Below, in pieces: positions 1-11,507 of a DNA stretch of 64,000 nt; position 1 is the first letter of the stretch; each line of letters starts with the position of its first letter. The position numbers were made by a program, and so were the translations under genes. The stretch lies in contig CM069606.1 in assembly GCA_035771175.1 (NCBI GenBank), positions 31,704,816-31,768,815 of the forward strand, given 5' to 3'. The stretch comes from Paratinospora sagittata. Its lineage: Eukaryota; Streptophyta; Magnoliopsida; Ranunculales; Menispermaceae. The notes beneath the pieces were generated by a model. The model worked only from the letters and a program-made list of their open reading frames with translations, was not told where the DNA came from and ran no database searches.

Positions 1-960
1 ATAGTTCTACACATCTCTTGAAGTGTTCTATTCTTCCTTTCAACTACCCCATTTTGTTGAGGAGTTCTTGGGCTAATAAGTGATGAGTGTATCCTTGTTG
101 ATTACAAAAGTCCTCAAGATTTTTGTTTACAAATTCTCCACCTCTATCACTTCTAATAATTGTGATTTTGTATCTTTTCTCATTTTCTACTCTATAGCAG
201 TATTTCATAAATATATCACACATTTCATGTTTAAGAGCAAGAAAGAATACCCATATATAACAAGAGTGATCATCAACAATCACAAACACTTTTGATTTTT
301 CACCTAAGCTTTGTGTTCATGTTGGTCCAAATAAATCCATATGTATCATTTCAAGAGTTCTACTAGTAGACATAATCTTTTTACTCTTGAAAGACGATTT
401 GGTATGCTTGCCAAGTTGACAAGGTTCACACACCTTATCTTTTAAGTACACTCCTTTGGGAATGCCTTTTGCAAGCTCATTTTTGGCAAGTCTAGATATG
501 TTATCCATGCTAATATGTGCTAGTCTTCTATGCCATAACCATGCATCATCATTCACAACAACACTCAAACAAGTTATATTTTGATCACTAATATCATCAA
601 GCATAGTAGAGTATACATTTTTATGTCTATGTGCTATGAATGCAATTAAACCATTTGCATGCTTAACTATGCATCTATTTGCTTCAAAGCTAACATCATA
701 ACCTTTGTCGCATAATTGACTTATGCTCAAGAGATTATGTTTAAGGCCCTTAACATATAATACATCATGAATGTTTAAGGAATCGTTACCAACAGTGCCG
801 ATGCCGGTTATTTTGCCATTGCCATTATCTCCAAAAGTGACATTTCCTCCCAGTTTGCTTTGGATGCTTAAGAACACTGATTTTTCTCCACTCATGTGTC
901 TTGAGCAGCCACTATCAAGATACCAACATTGCCCTTTAGGCTCAACTTACACCACATAGA
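1..960 (-). pseudogene. copia protease, pre-integrase and integrase core remnant
   Basis: The minus-strand frame 895-317 starts just after a decayed protease region. It runs through the glycine-rich segment, then W-H-R-R-L-A-H, and the zinc-binding C-E-P-C-Q-L-G-K-H of the GAG-pre-integrase domain, and ends with the integrase start (M-I-H-M-D-L-F-G-P-T). The frame 289-44 continues with V-I-V-D-D-H-S and R-S-D-R-G-G-E-F of the catalytic core. The two are separated by a frame change around 290-320. Integrase would insert element cDNA. This copy is defective and cut by the window edge. Confidence 0.8.
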
Positions 961-1890
961 ATACTTTTGACTTTGGTACCCAAGTTGCGTTGGGTCCTTC
1001 AAATTTAGCTTCATTCAAAACTGTCTTTTCTACCCATGCAAGTCTACCTTTCTTACTTCTCTTCTATGGGCATCTAAGTATGGTATGACCTTGCCCATTA
1101 CAGTGATAGCGTGTTGGTCTTTTGGTCAGCAAGTTGGTGTAACTTTTCTGTTTGACCTCTTAGTGTATCCTAAACCGGCTTTGTCAAAGACACATTTTTG
1201 TGTGCTTAGCATCATGTCAAACATTTATTGGCCATTTGTGAACTTTTTCACTATGTTGGACATGTCATCGACATTCTGTTTTAGTGTCTCATTGTCCTTG
1301 GCTAACTTCACCTTTTCTAAGGTCATGGTCTCTATAACTCCTTATAGAGATTCAATATCTTCAAGGGCTTACACCAACTTCTTTTTCAGTTTAGTGTTCT
1401 TTTTTACTTCCTTTTCAAAATAGAATTTAGTAAAATCAGCATCATTGGAATAAAAAAGATCATCATAATCAGTTTGGGGTTTGCATTTTACCTCCATGTT
1501 TGCCATGAGACAAATCACCATTTTTTTTTCCTTTGGATCCGGAATTCTCCTCACTTGAGCTTGAGTCATCCCAAGTGGCTTTAAGCACATTTTTGTCTTT
1601 TCTCTTTGTGTTGAAGCTATGTCTCCTTTTGTTAGGATACTCACTCTTGATATGTCCAGGTTTATTGCACCTAAGACATATTAGCTCACTAGGTTGGGCA
1701 CCAAGCTTCTTTCCTTTGTGAAACTTTGAACTAGTTATTTTTTTCTCTTTATGAGGCGGTTTAGTTTTCTAGATAACATGGCTACTTCATCATCGATGGA
1801 CTCATTTTCACTTGACTCGTATGAGTCAGTTTCGACATTGAGTGCTAGGTCCTTCTTCCTTTTCTCTTCCATTATAGATAGGGACTGTTT

Positions 1891-2590
1891 TCATTTAAGT
1901 TTCATTTCATGAACCATTAGTGATCCGCAAAGTTCATCCAAGGTGTATTCAACCAAATTTTTGGCTTCCTCTATGGCTGTGGCTTTGGGTTCCCATATCT
2001 TTGGTAACCATCTCAGAAATTTCCTAACGGTTTCCTCTTGGTCATAGGTCTTTCCTAATGTTTTCATTTCATTTATGTTATTGGTGTATCTTGTTATTTC
2101 TTCCATAACAGTCTTAGTTTTCAGCATCCTATAGGTCTCATATTTCTCCACAAGCATTTGGAGTTTGGCCTTCTTGACTTGTAGAGTTCCCTCATGAGCT
2201 ACCTCAAGTCTGTGTCATATCTCTTTTGTTATTTCGCATACACTCACTCTATCAAAATCTTCCGAAGAAAGACTACAAAATAAGTTGTTTACAACTTGGT
2301 CATTTAGGAGAGCTTTCTTTTTTTCTTTCACACTCCACTCATCTACATATTTAGGAACTTCTTTACCATATACTATTTTTGTAAGAGTTGGACATCCATT
2401 TATCACAACATCCCACATTTCAAGGTTTTGGGCTCTAAGGAAAAATCTCATCCTAGTTTTTCAATAAAGGTAATTATCACCCTCAAAGAGTGGTGGTCTA
2501 TGAGAGGATTGTCCTTCACCGAAGTAGTTGTCCTTCGAGCTGTGATCTGCCATAACTTATTAAAGATTGTTAGATACTTTGATGGCTTTA
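1891..2590 (-). pseudogene. copia gag (UBN2-type) remnant
   Basis: Two minus-strand frames (2451-2215 and 2157-1891) together look like a copia Gag capsid domain. The first has the typical start, with W-D-V-V-I-N-G and K-A-L-L-N-D-Q. The second has the helical segment with M-K-T-L-G-K-T-Y followed by R-K-F-L-R-W-L-P. A frame break near 2160-2215 separates them. Gag packages element RNA into virus-like particles. A downstream minus-strand stretch around 1690-1640 encodes a Cys/His knuckle-like segment and a charged linker. The gene is not intact. Confidence 0.75.
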
Positions 2591-2607
2591 CCTGCTCCGA
2601 TACCATT

Positions 2608-4572
2608 TGTTGGCCTAGATTAAACATCCAAGAAGGGGGTGAATTGGACGAGTTGCAAGTTTTTAACTTTTCAAAAATAAGTTGAAATGAAAGCAAGTAA
2701 AATGAAATGGCAGAAATTTAAAGCACACAGGATTTAACGTGGTTCGGTGCTAACAACTTGATCTCCCCAATCAAGATTTCTCCAAACCTCCCACTAATGG
2801 ATCCTACTTTGAGGGTGAGGATCAAATCGGTTACAGTACTTACTTCATAGGTGTAAGTCAACATTTACAAGAGCCTAATCACTCAGCTCTTTCTTACTTG
2901 TGACCTCAGTCACTTACAATACTTGTTGGAATACAAATACAACTTTTGAAGATGTTCTCTTACCAACAACACTTTATATACTTACAGTTTAAAGAAATGA
3001 ATAGTCTCTGGAAATCTCAGCACAAAAGGATAAAATGAAGAACTTGTTGAATAGTGAGGTTATCTGCAAAACAGTTTGCAATTTTGATTCAATTCAAAAC
3101 TTGTTTGTGCAATGCAAGAATCACGACTTTCTTCTCTTGAAAGACTCTTTGGAAAGCTTAGTTTAACTTGCAAGAATCGTGCATGTTGTGTATTTCAAAA
3201 TCAGAGAATGAGTGTTTTATTAAAATGAGCAGTTGCAGGTTAACAAATAAGAGAGTATGAAATGATTTGAATTTAAAAAATTGTTTAATCTAAAGTTGTT
3301 TTGGGTATGGGAGACAATAGGAATCATCCAAGTGTTAGTAGAGAATATTTTAGTTAAGATAACCTGGAAAAATTGTGCAAGGCATAGAAAAATCAAGCAA
3401 GTGGAAGTACTCATGTTTATCTTGTCAAAAATGTCAGGTTTTTGTATCAGGCAATGATAACGCGCTATCATGTCCTATAACGCGTTATCGGCCTGTTCAT
3501 TATGCCCGATATTGGCCTATAGCGGGCTATTGGAGCTCCATATACTAAAAACCGAGAGTTTCTGATTTTCTGAACTCATTGATAGCGTGTTATCATCCAT
3601 GATAACGTGTTATTGTCATTTACACAAAAAAATAAAATAAAATTTGGCAATAGCTTGATAGTGGGCTATCATAAATGATAGAGGGCTATTGCCTATTTTC
3701 CATAAAGTCAGAATTTTGGCAATCGACATGATAGTGCGCTATTGCTTTCTGAAAACTTTGGCAATTGGCTATAGGACAATAACATTCTCAACAATATAAG
3801 CTCTTGCCTGCTCTCCGGTTGACTTAATCAAATCAATAATACATCAAGATTACAAAAGATATAGAGAAGTATACAATAACATTCTCAACAATATAAGCTT
3901 GTAACTTGAATAAGTCAACAATACAATTCCAACCACCATGATTTTAAATGATGCAAAATGTTGAAATAGGTTTTTCTCAAATGCAATCGATTCAAATATA
4001 TGTGATGTAAAATAGTGAATCGAATATGCACAACTATCAAGATATTAATTCTAAACAATGATAAGTTTAAAGCACGAGAATTAATATACCATGATGATCA
4101 AAACTTGATGATTCTAAATGAATATGTGATTAAGATCAAGAATCAAACAAATCAAGTATGATCAAAAACTTCGATTCAATATAATATAATGTTAAACACA
4201 TGAATCAATATCACAAATTATTTATGAAACCACTAAACAAAGTATTTTGTTATGAAGATCAAGATAAGGTTTCACAAATACAACTCAATACAAAATCAGT
4301 TTTAAAGTTGATAATATAAGCACAAAACTAATTTGTATAAACCAATATCACAAGAATCTAAATATAGAAATGTATACCCCACTAGGTAAGGTTGAAGCTC
4401 TAAGATTCTCATTGTGTGAAGTTGGATGAGAGAAATCATGATCAAAACTTAATAAAAGATGTAGAAAGCACTTAAATTGTCTTGACCACTTGCACAAGAA
4501 AAACTCCTAAGTTATCACAAGTATGTTGTTTGTGATCATCAAAACAAAATTGGGTGAGTAATTACATCAACA
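2608..4572 (-). repeat. LTR of the left copia element (about 1.97 kb)
   Basis: The segment begins TGTTGG immediately beside the primer-binding-site complement and ends ATCAACA, giving matched TGTTG...CAACA termini. It lacks coding potential. It contains an aacgtggttcgg motif that also occurs in copia B and C LTRs in this window. For the minus-strand element this is the 5' LTR. The partner LTR is outside the window, so target-site duplication and age cannot be checked. The outer boundary (4572) is inferred from the terminus and is less certain than the inner one. Confidence 0.6.
3449..3785. repeat. cluster of near-palindromic GATAACGCGCTATC-type motifs inside the LTR
   Basis: About nine copies of an imperfect inverted motif (GATARCGNGYTATC and variants such as ATAACGCGTTAT, TATAGCGGGCTATT, GATAGTGGGCTATC) occur within about 330 bp of the LTR. 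Spacing is irregular. The centre of each copy varies while the GATA/TATC arms are kept. Confidence 0.7.
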
Positions 4573-4738
4573 AAGTCTGCACACCCGCAAGAGCCAAACC
4601 CTTCTTGATCGGATCATTAAAACCATCCCTAATCCTTTTCATTCTTATCGTATCAGTTTATACCATTTATTGGGCAAACAATGCCAATCGATTAAATTCA
4701 TATTCATATCCCTAACCAGCATGCCCCTTGTTTCAGCT

Positions 4739-5285
4739 TTATGAACTGCTAATGTATTTTGCCAATTTCTGGCTGGGGGTAGTAGGTTTTGTAAAACACC
4801 TCTTTGAACATATTCCAAGTGTCCACAACTCCCTGGGCTCTACCCATAGTTTGCCACCATCTCTCAACCTTACTAGAAAACTTGAACCTAGCAAGTCGGA
4901 CTTTGTCTTTATCTTGCATATGCATATCATAAAAAATGGCTTCAATCTGTAGAAGCCAATCCTCAGCAATTTCAAGGACTAGATTGCCATCAAAGGTAGA
5001 CAGATCGCGCCTCCTGAAATCCCTCATCACATCTCCATATTTCCAGGCCTCTTCTGGGTCTTCTTGTGCCTCTGGTTCAGTACCCGATCTCTCAGTAGAC
5101 GCACCAGCACTATTAGCACCAATATTGGGTATTACAGGAACTGTGGGCCCCTGTGGACTCTCTTGCATTTTTGTCATCATCTCAACATTTTGTTGTTGTT
5201 GAGCAACAACCAATTCTTCCAATTTCTTTATCCTTTCTTCTTGAGGATCCATAATTGAGTTGACACTTACCTTCAAATCTGTCAT
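4739..5285 (-). pseudogene. Ty3/gypsy gag (retrotrans_gag) fragment
   Basis: A minus-strand frame of about 178 codons starts at a natural ATG (5285). It has an N-terminal E-R-I-K-K-L-E-E-L coiled-coil-like stretch with poly-Q, then a linker, then the Retrotrans_gag core (F-x-G-x-L-V-L-E-I-A-E-D-W-L, R-L-A-R-F-K-F and V-E-R-W-W-Q-T). This is a typical plant gypsy Gag start. The rest of the polyprotein is missing, because other repeats begin to the left of about 4740. It lies just downstream of its own LTR and primer-binding site. Confidence 0.8.
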
Positions 5286-5421
5286 TTAGAAAGAAGATTA
5301 CCAATCAGACAATCCAATCATTTATGTATAAAGTAATGCAATTACCCATACATATACCCATACAATCAATCATAATATCATAAGATTTTTATTTCTTTTT
5401 AAGGATTTTAAACCTAACTTC

Positions 5422-5433
5422 GCTCTGATACCA
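5422..5433 (-). other. primer-binding site of the gypsy fragment
   Basis: The plus strand reads GCTCTGATACCA, the complement of TGGTATCAGAGC, which pairs with initiator tRNA-Met. It sits four bases from the LTR end (TGTCGCAATG...) and about 140 bp upstream of the gag ATG on the minus strand. Confidence 0.8.
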
Positions 5434-5437
5434 ATAT

Positions 5438-7080
5438 TGTCGCAATGCCCCTTACATAGGGTGACATCATGATTGACACAACGTACTATACACTGCCAGC
5501 CATCCCAAAATACACAATTTTCAAAAAAAATTCGATAACATGTCCCCATAAAATGGACATCTCACACACACGAACTGATCAACATCAATCACAATTTACA
5601 ATATCATTCCATTCCATTTTATTCCACATATGTATAACCTCATTCCTACTCATGTGATCATTATCAAAATATTCACATTAGCAACCCATTATTGAAGTAG
5701 AATTTTATATTCGAAATATTTACATCATGTAACACTATTTCTCATTTCAAGTTTCCCATTCTTACATCAAAACCATATTATCACTACACTCATTAAGGTA
5801 ATAATATATAAACATAACCATGATAATTATACATATCAAAACAGTCAACTTAAACTATTTTCTCCATTTACATACATTCAAAAAGGAATAAATGAAGAGC
5901 CACTACTCTCCTTTCACTTTTCCTTTGCCTTTGGGGTCTTTATCTGAAAGATTGGAGGAAATTGGGTGAGCTATAACAAGTTCAGTGAATATATCCTGTC
6001 ATGACATTTATATGCATTTATGTAAACATGAGTTTTAAATCATTTAAACATTTATCAAAGCACACATGCAACATTTAACTAATTTATATATGCTCACGAT
6101 ATAATTAGGAGATTTTATAACATGATTTCTACAAAACATGCAAAGTTTTCAACGAAACATAATCCCTCACCTTCCAAGTAATAGAGCGGGTTACCCATTT
6201 TATGGCCTCTACAAGGTAGTCACAACCTCTAATTACTCAATGCAAAATCAATTCAAGCATTCACAATCCCAATTATGATAGCCTACGATACAGTGAGTTA
6301 CATATAACACTCCTCCAGGACTAATTCCCAATGAAATGAAATCATGTTTGACTTGCCTTTGCAAGTTTCACATGCTCCAATGCTAAAACATTTCATGAAT
6401 TGCAATAAACCAAAATGAACAATTCAATATAGCATGCTTACATTCAAATCATTTTCACATATATACAATGTCATACAAAGAACCAAGTCAAGAAAAATAC
6501 TCACAATGCTTAAAGTTTTTCTTATTTTACCCTTGGCAACAGGAACGTGTTCCTCCTTTAAGGAACACGTTCCTTTTTCCTGATCAGAAAAATTTCGAGT
6601 CTTGGGAAAAGCCACAAAAGCGTGTTCCTCTTAAATCCTAATAAAAATATACTGAGTCTTGAAAAAATGCTCAAGAGCGCATTCCTTAATAGAAAAACGT
6701 GTTCCTTCACTATAAAGTGAAAAAAACCCGATTTTTTTTATCAAAATGAGTTTAGGCCATTATCAAATATATAGATTAACTTTGAAAATAATTTTTGACA
6801 AGATTGAAGTGTAATTGACATGTTAAATACGTGTAAATCAATCGACTAAGCATATAATTAAGACATTTAAAATAATATACGTAAAACGGTAAAATCATGT
6901 AAAGTTGGTAAATTTAATGCATGTTAAACGCTGATAAAAATATAAGTGATAAACAATTTTAATTAAGTGTAATTGCATAATTATCATACTAATATATGTG
7001 CACACATGATTAATAATATAATAGTGTATATGCATGAGTATGATAAACTATATGTATGATTTTCGAAAAAATGCAAATCA
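5438..7080 (-). repeat. gypsy LTR (outer boundary approximate)
   Basis: The LTR begins TGTCGCAATGCCCC beside the primer-binding site; the outer end is placed tentatively at ...AAATCA near 7080. It is non-coding and AT-rich. Between 6539 and 6710 it holds repeated GGAACGTGTTCC-type motifs, two of which are exact mirror orientations (AGGAACGTGTTCCT and AGGAACACGTTCCT). No second LTR is in the window, so the length of about 1.6 kb is an estimate. Confidence 0.5.
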
Positions 7081-7316
7081 TGTTGTGGTTGAAGCATGTA
7101 AATGATACTCCACGGCACTAAGATTCTAAAAGAGAAATATAATCATAGCTCTTGAATCTTTGTACAGTGCAGTTCTTTCTACATGCTTTGACAGACTAGT
7201 TGAATCCTTCTGATATAGCTAATTAGCACTGAAACAACTACGTCAAAGAGATTATTATTATGAATATGTTGTTTGTAATCATCAAACAAAATCGAGTGAG
7301 AGTAATTACATCAACA
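7081..7316. repeat. fragment of an LTR end related to the left copia LTR
   Basis: The last 55 bases (from about 7262) closely resemble 4520-4572: both contain ATGTTGTTTGT-ATCATCAAA and end ATTACATCAACA. The upstream part shares shorter matches (GGTTGAAGC, CTAAGATTCT). It looks like a separate, diverged LTR end. Confidence 0.5.
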
Positions 7317-7324
7317 GTGGTTTG

Positions 7325-8023
7325 CTGAATTGGCCTAAATGAAGGGGATTTGACAATGATGCTCTGAAGTGGTCAATTTTTGGCCTATGGCGCATTTGGA
7401 AAATGAGGAACCACCTGATATTCAGAGGCATCCAGTCTTCACCCCAACAAGTGATTGAAGAAACTAACAATCAGGTTCGTGAATTCAGAACGACTTTCTT
7501 TTCTACTGAGGCCATAACAATGCATTTTCAAGCTTCTTGTTTTGAGTATGCAGTGATTACCAATTCTCCTTCTATGTTGTGTCTTCTCTAAGATGCTGCT
7601 TGCGACCCATCCTCCTAATTTTTAGGAGTGGGGTGGGTTCTTATCTCAGACTCCTCAGTCATTCTCAAAGTTGGGTATAAATTTTTTGGATTCTATAGGT
7701 TTAGTTGAATAGGCATAAACATTGGGCATTGCAAATGCTATTCACAATTGTCAGGATTACTTGTTTGATATTACAATTGCCTCGGATTATTTATCTCATG
7801 ATCATCAGTGCAATCTGGCTTCTCTGGAGGCCATTCTTTTTTATATCTCGGTTGCGTGCTTTAAGTTCCAATATCAATTTTCGCCACATTTCTATAAATG
7901 AAAATAGAATTGTTCTGTTACTTAGCCAAGAAAGCTCTTAGATTGAGGTCTTCTTGTATTTGGTCTTCTAGCTTGCCGAGATGGCTCTTAGCTCTGTTTT
8001 GTAATCATCTCGACGAAAAAAAA
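7325..8023 (+). mobile_element. 3' end of an L1-type LINE (RNase H region and poly-A tail)
   Basis: The plus-strand frames encode W-S-I-F-G-L-W-R-I-W-K-M-R-N-H, the usual junction between the zf-RVT segment and RNase H of plant LINE ORF2. Stop codons and frame shifts interrupt the RNase H remnant, which can be followed to about 7990. The block ends with an A-run at 8010-8019. It is 5'-truncated and dead. Confidence 0.65.
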
Positions 8024-9009
8024 AATCTCCTGAAACTTTTGGAATGAAGCAGTAAAGTTAGTATTGGTATTTTAAAAATTAGATGGGGTCAAAGTGGGCA
8101 AATTATGTTTTAGTCACATGTGCTAAACACAAAAACACTAAGGACCCTAATCTTTTAAAAAGTAATGCTAAAGATAAGCTGGGTGCCAATGTCATTTCTT
8201 GACACCGACACCAAGCTTCCGTTGGTTGTTGAGAATGTTGCGCAATACACGCGCATCTTCATAACATCAAAAGGAGCTGGGTGCTAGTGTTAAAAAATGA
8301 CGTTGACACCTAATGTACATAAAATACTTTTCTTTTTCAAAATTTCAAAATAGTGTGTTTTCTTGCATTTTAAATGCAATAGCCGAATTGCCAAACTGGA
8401 AAAAAGTTGCATAGCACTTACCGCAATCACAAACACGCTCTTAAACAAGGCATTTGTTTATACTTTTAAGGTTAAGAGAGTAAACTCTAAAAGTCAACTA
8501 ACTTCTTATGTAATGCTAGACCAAACAAATTACATATTAAAAAAAAAAAAAAAACTAAAGTTATAATACGTTGCAAACGCTAACAACATATAATTTTTAA
8601 GATTCAAAATAAAAAAGAACAATAATCATGTTTTACAACATAATGCTACTTTAAAAATATCAAATAGAAGAACATTATAAAAACGTATGAAATATGCTAC
8701 CATATACCGTTTACAATATAAAATTAACAAATAAAAGAGATTAACTTGGGAAAAGAATGAGTGGAATGATAAAGATTTTTCATTCACAATTGATGCATTT
8801 TCAATACACAATCCTTTTATATATACTCTTTGTTGTAATTGTCAAAGAAAAAAAAAAGGCTCTTTGTTGTAAGGAGGATACATTTTATTTACCATCAATA
8901 TAAATAAATTAGTAGTTTTTTCTTTTTCAAATCAATAAAGAAGTAGCTATAAATTGAATAATATTTTACAACATAATAGCGTTTTAAAGTTAAATTGTTA
9001 TATTGCCAA
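8024..9009. other. AT-rich intergenic stretch with a small foldback
   Basis: No gene is supported. At 8177-8314 two arms starting AGCTGGGTGC are arranged as an inverted repeat (one arm contains GACACCGACACC, the other GACGTTGACACC), which looks like a short foldback MITE. The rest is A/T-rich with homopolymer runs (for example 8540-8555). Confidence 0.4.
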
Positions 9010-9523
9010 GGGTGTTCATGGACTAACCCGATTAAGCCAACCAATTCAAACTTTTTGAATTTGGTTGGGTTTATATACGACTTGGGTGGGAAAAAATTTA
9101 TAACACGATTTTATTTAGATTAGGTTAAGATTTGATAATTAATGCGAATTGTCTTAATCAACTCGAATTAATATAAAATAATAGTTATTACTCTATTACT
9201 AATTTTGTCATAGATATTTATTATAACTGAATTAGTCAAAATTTTATGATTTAAGTAATATGAAAATAATTATTTTAATAACTATCATAATACTATTACT
9301 CGCATTTAACTTAAAAATAATTTTATAAATTATAATTTAAAATTTATAAATATATTTGATGAATTATATAATTTTATAATGACTATATTGATAAACTAAC
9401 TAGAGGTACTTAGTCTAATTAATCCAAAGATATTAGGTTGGGTTTATTGAATTAGGTTGAGTTCCGATCTTTAACTGAATTGAGCTGTATTTTGGGTGAA
9501 ACTTAGACCCAACTCTACACCCC
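9010..9523. mobile_element. hAT-like MITE immediately upstream of the host gene
   Basis: The ends are GGGTGTTCATGGAC and, read from the other side, GGGGTGTAGAGTTGGG, which are imperfect terminal inverted repeats. They are flanked by TTGCCAA (9003-9009) and TTACCAA (9524-9530), a 7-bp direct repeat with one mismatch. The interior is non-coding and very AT-rich. Subterminal motifs of the AACCCGA / GGGTTT type are typical of this class. The family assignment is inference. Confidence 0.5.
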
Positions 9524-9530
9524 TTACCAA

Positions 9531-9672
9531 CCTAAAGTTGCCGAGTTTCATTGACTCTTCGAATCGGCCGGGTGACGTCTTCCGATTCTGGTCTTCAAAA
9601 CCATTTCCTGCGAACAACCACGCTTCTCCTTTACTTCAATTCAGGCTTTAGGTTTGTGCAAAGTTTTGGAAA
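9531..9672 (+). promoter_or_regulatory. probable core promoter / 5' UTR of the FRA10AC1-like gene
   Basis: This more GC-rich segment separates the upstream MITE from the ATG at 9673. It contains a bZIP-type core, TGACGTC, at 9573-9579. No clear TATA box was seen. The ATG is in a good plant context (GAAAATGG) and is the first ATG in this segment. Confidence 0.4.
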
Positions 9673-9728
9673 ATGGTTTCATTTGGTCCTCTCAAAACCG
9701 CAATATTTGAACAGCAAGAGCGCAAACT
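9673..9728 (+). CDS. FRA10AC1: FRA10AC1-like exon 1 (start codon)
   Basis: The 56 bases from ATG encode an 18-residue start (M-V-S-F-G-P-L-K-T-A-I-F-E-Q-Q-E-R-K) plus two bases. The donor is GTAGGT at 9729. This ATG was chosen because it is the first after the upstream MITE, lies in good context, and opens into the conserved N-terminus. The 83-bp intron 1 ends in GTCGCAG at 9811. Confidence 0.85.
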
Positions 9729-9811
9729 GTAGGTTTCAATGAATTTCACTCTCTTAAAAAATCAATTTTTTTTTTTTGCTTCATCGGAATTCATCTTATT
9801 TGACGTCGCAG

Positions 9812-9879
9812 GCAGTATCAAGCTCATATCCGAGGGTTAAACGCTTACGATCGTCACAAGAAGTTCTTGAAGGATTACG
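9812..9879 (+). CDS. FRA10AC1: FRA10AC1-like exon 2
   Basis: The exon carries L-Q-Y-Q-A-H-I-R-G-L-N-A-Y-D-R-H-K-K-F, the most conserved N-terminal block of the family. It is entered at phase 2 and left at phase 1. The donor GTAAGG is a standard U2-type site. Confidence 0.92.
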
Positions 9880-10680
9880 GTAAGGCTCCCTTGTAAATCA
9901 TCTGTTTCTTATTGGTTGAATGTGTTTGTTTTCTTGTTTTCTAGTGACGGATACCAAGAACATCAAAGATTTCCCATTAATTGTGTGTACGCAGTAGTTT
10001 GTATGCTGCTATTGTGAAGAAATTTTGGCTCTGGCCTGATTTGTTACGCCAGCAAATTTTTTTTTTTTTTTTTTTGTTTTCTTCAAGAATTATCATCAAC
10101 TGCAGTTCTTATTATTACATCAATTTATTTAGGTTAAGCCTTATAAAGTTGTTGATTTCTTGTTGTTCATCTAGCAAGAGCTCATTTTTTCATGTCAAAG
10201 TTTTACTTTTACTCTTTCATTGTTATGTTGAACGCCTTTTGGTAGATTTTTAGCTATTTTTCTTGTTTAAGCGGTAAAGTCTTTTCCTCTTTGTCAAGTG
10301 CCTTTGTTAATTTGTGAGATATTGTTGTATCAAATAGCTTCGGAATTCAAGTGTTGGTCTATCACTGCTTATGTTCGAAACTTACTGATTTAAGGAGCAA
10401 TATTTTTTTTAAGTGTGGTAGTTGCAAAATTACTAACAAGTATCTGTATAAAATGAAATCTAGGTCGAAACATAAAATTGTCAACTAAAGATTTAAATGG
10501 AGACAAACTATAAATAATTAAAAGGAAGCTAGTGAGAGAAATGAGTTCAAGTACTAATGATGATCCCAACCTAATGTGGGATAAATCTATACATAAAAAA
10601 TGTAGCAAAAGAGGTTCTAGGAGAATCTAAGGGGTACACTGTTAGGGAAAGAAACTTGGAAGTGGAATGAGGAACTTCAA
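9880..10680 (+). other. start of intron 2, no feature beyond T-runs
   Basis: This is AT-rich intronic sequence with a long T-run near 10058-10075 and scattered pyrimidine tracts. No coding or repeat structure could be supported here. Confidence 0.5.
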
Positions 10681-11071
10681 ACGACTATGAAAATTATATA
10701 ACTTGACAACGAGTTATGTATGAGGAAAGTCTTAGAAATTATAGGGATGTAAAGAAAGAAGTTAAAAATGGGGTAAGTAATTCTAAATATAAAAAGTATG
10801 ATGATTTATATAGTAAATTAGATACAAAAGAAGGTGAAAAGACTATATATAAACTAACAAAACTAAGGGAAAGAAAAACAAAAAATCTTAAATATATTAA
10901 AAGTGAAGATTGAAAAGACTTAGTAAAAGACGAAGAAACAAAGAAAAATGGAAAACTTATTTTGAAAAATTATCAAATGAAATCCATTTGGGAAATTAAA
11001 GTGTAGAAAGGCATGATAACTACTGAAAATAAATTCTTCGATACTCACGCTGTTGGAATGAAGGCTTTTGG

Positions 11072-11352
11072 GACCAAGTCAAATTTTGAGCTTCTTCTAG
11101 GTTGTTATTGGAGAAAGAGTTTCTATGTTTCTCTCTTTCAAACATCATTACAAAATGGAGTATTCTTTTCTAGTTTTAGCCCTTATATTGCGTTGCTTTT
11201 TTTTTTCTTCTTCTTTCTATCGGTTCTGGTCTCTCTTTGTGGTGGTATTTTGCCCTCTTTTGAGGACTGCTTTGTCCTCCTTGTTCTTCCTATAAGTTTC
11301 TTTTGTCAATTTAATGATATTTGCTTCTTTTCTATAAAAAAAGAAAAGATTT
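11072..11352 (+). mobile_element. 5'-truncated L1 LINE insertion with target-site duplication
   Basis: The 281-bp segment ends in an A-rich tail (AAAAAAAGAAAAG). It is flanked by GAATGAAGGCTTTTGG at 11056-11071 and GAATAAAGGCTTTTGG at 11353-11368, a 16-bp duplication with one mismatch. Length, tail and duplication are those of target-primed reverse transcription. It sits inside the older RTE LINE. Confidence 0.75.
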
Positions 11353-11507
11353 GAATAAAGGCTTTTGGACTAGACGCTATTCCTATTGAGGTTTGAAAGT
11401 GCCTAGGGGAAGTCAGAATCTTATGATTAACCAAATTATTTAATAAGACGTAGCAACCAAAAGAATGCTTGATGATTGGAGGAAAACATCTTAATACTCA
11501 TATATAT

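Larger units (their letters stand above)
1..2607 (-). mobile_element. Ty1/copia retrotransposon, internal region, truncated by window edge
   Basis: Read on the minus strand, the order is primer-binding site, gag, zinc-knuckle region, protease, pre-integrase and integrase, which is the copia order. The primer-binding site beside the LTR is a TGGTATCGGAGC-type sequence (plus-strand complement around 2595-2606), a variant of the usual initiator-tRNA-Met site TGGTATCAGAGC. Reverse transcriptase and RNase H would lie left of base 1. The reading frame is broken repeatedly, so the copy is dead. The long LTR and gag type suggest a SIRE/Maximus-like lineage, which is inference only. Confidence 0.85.
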
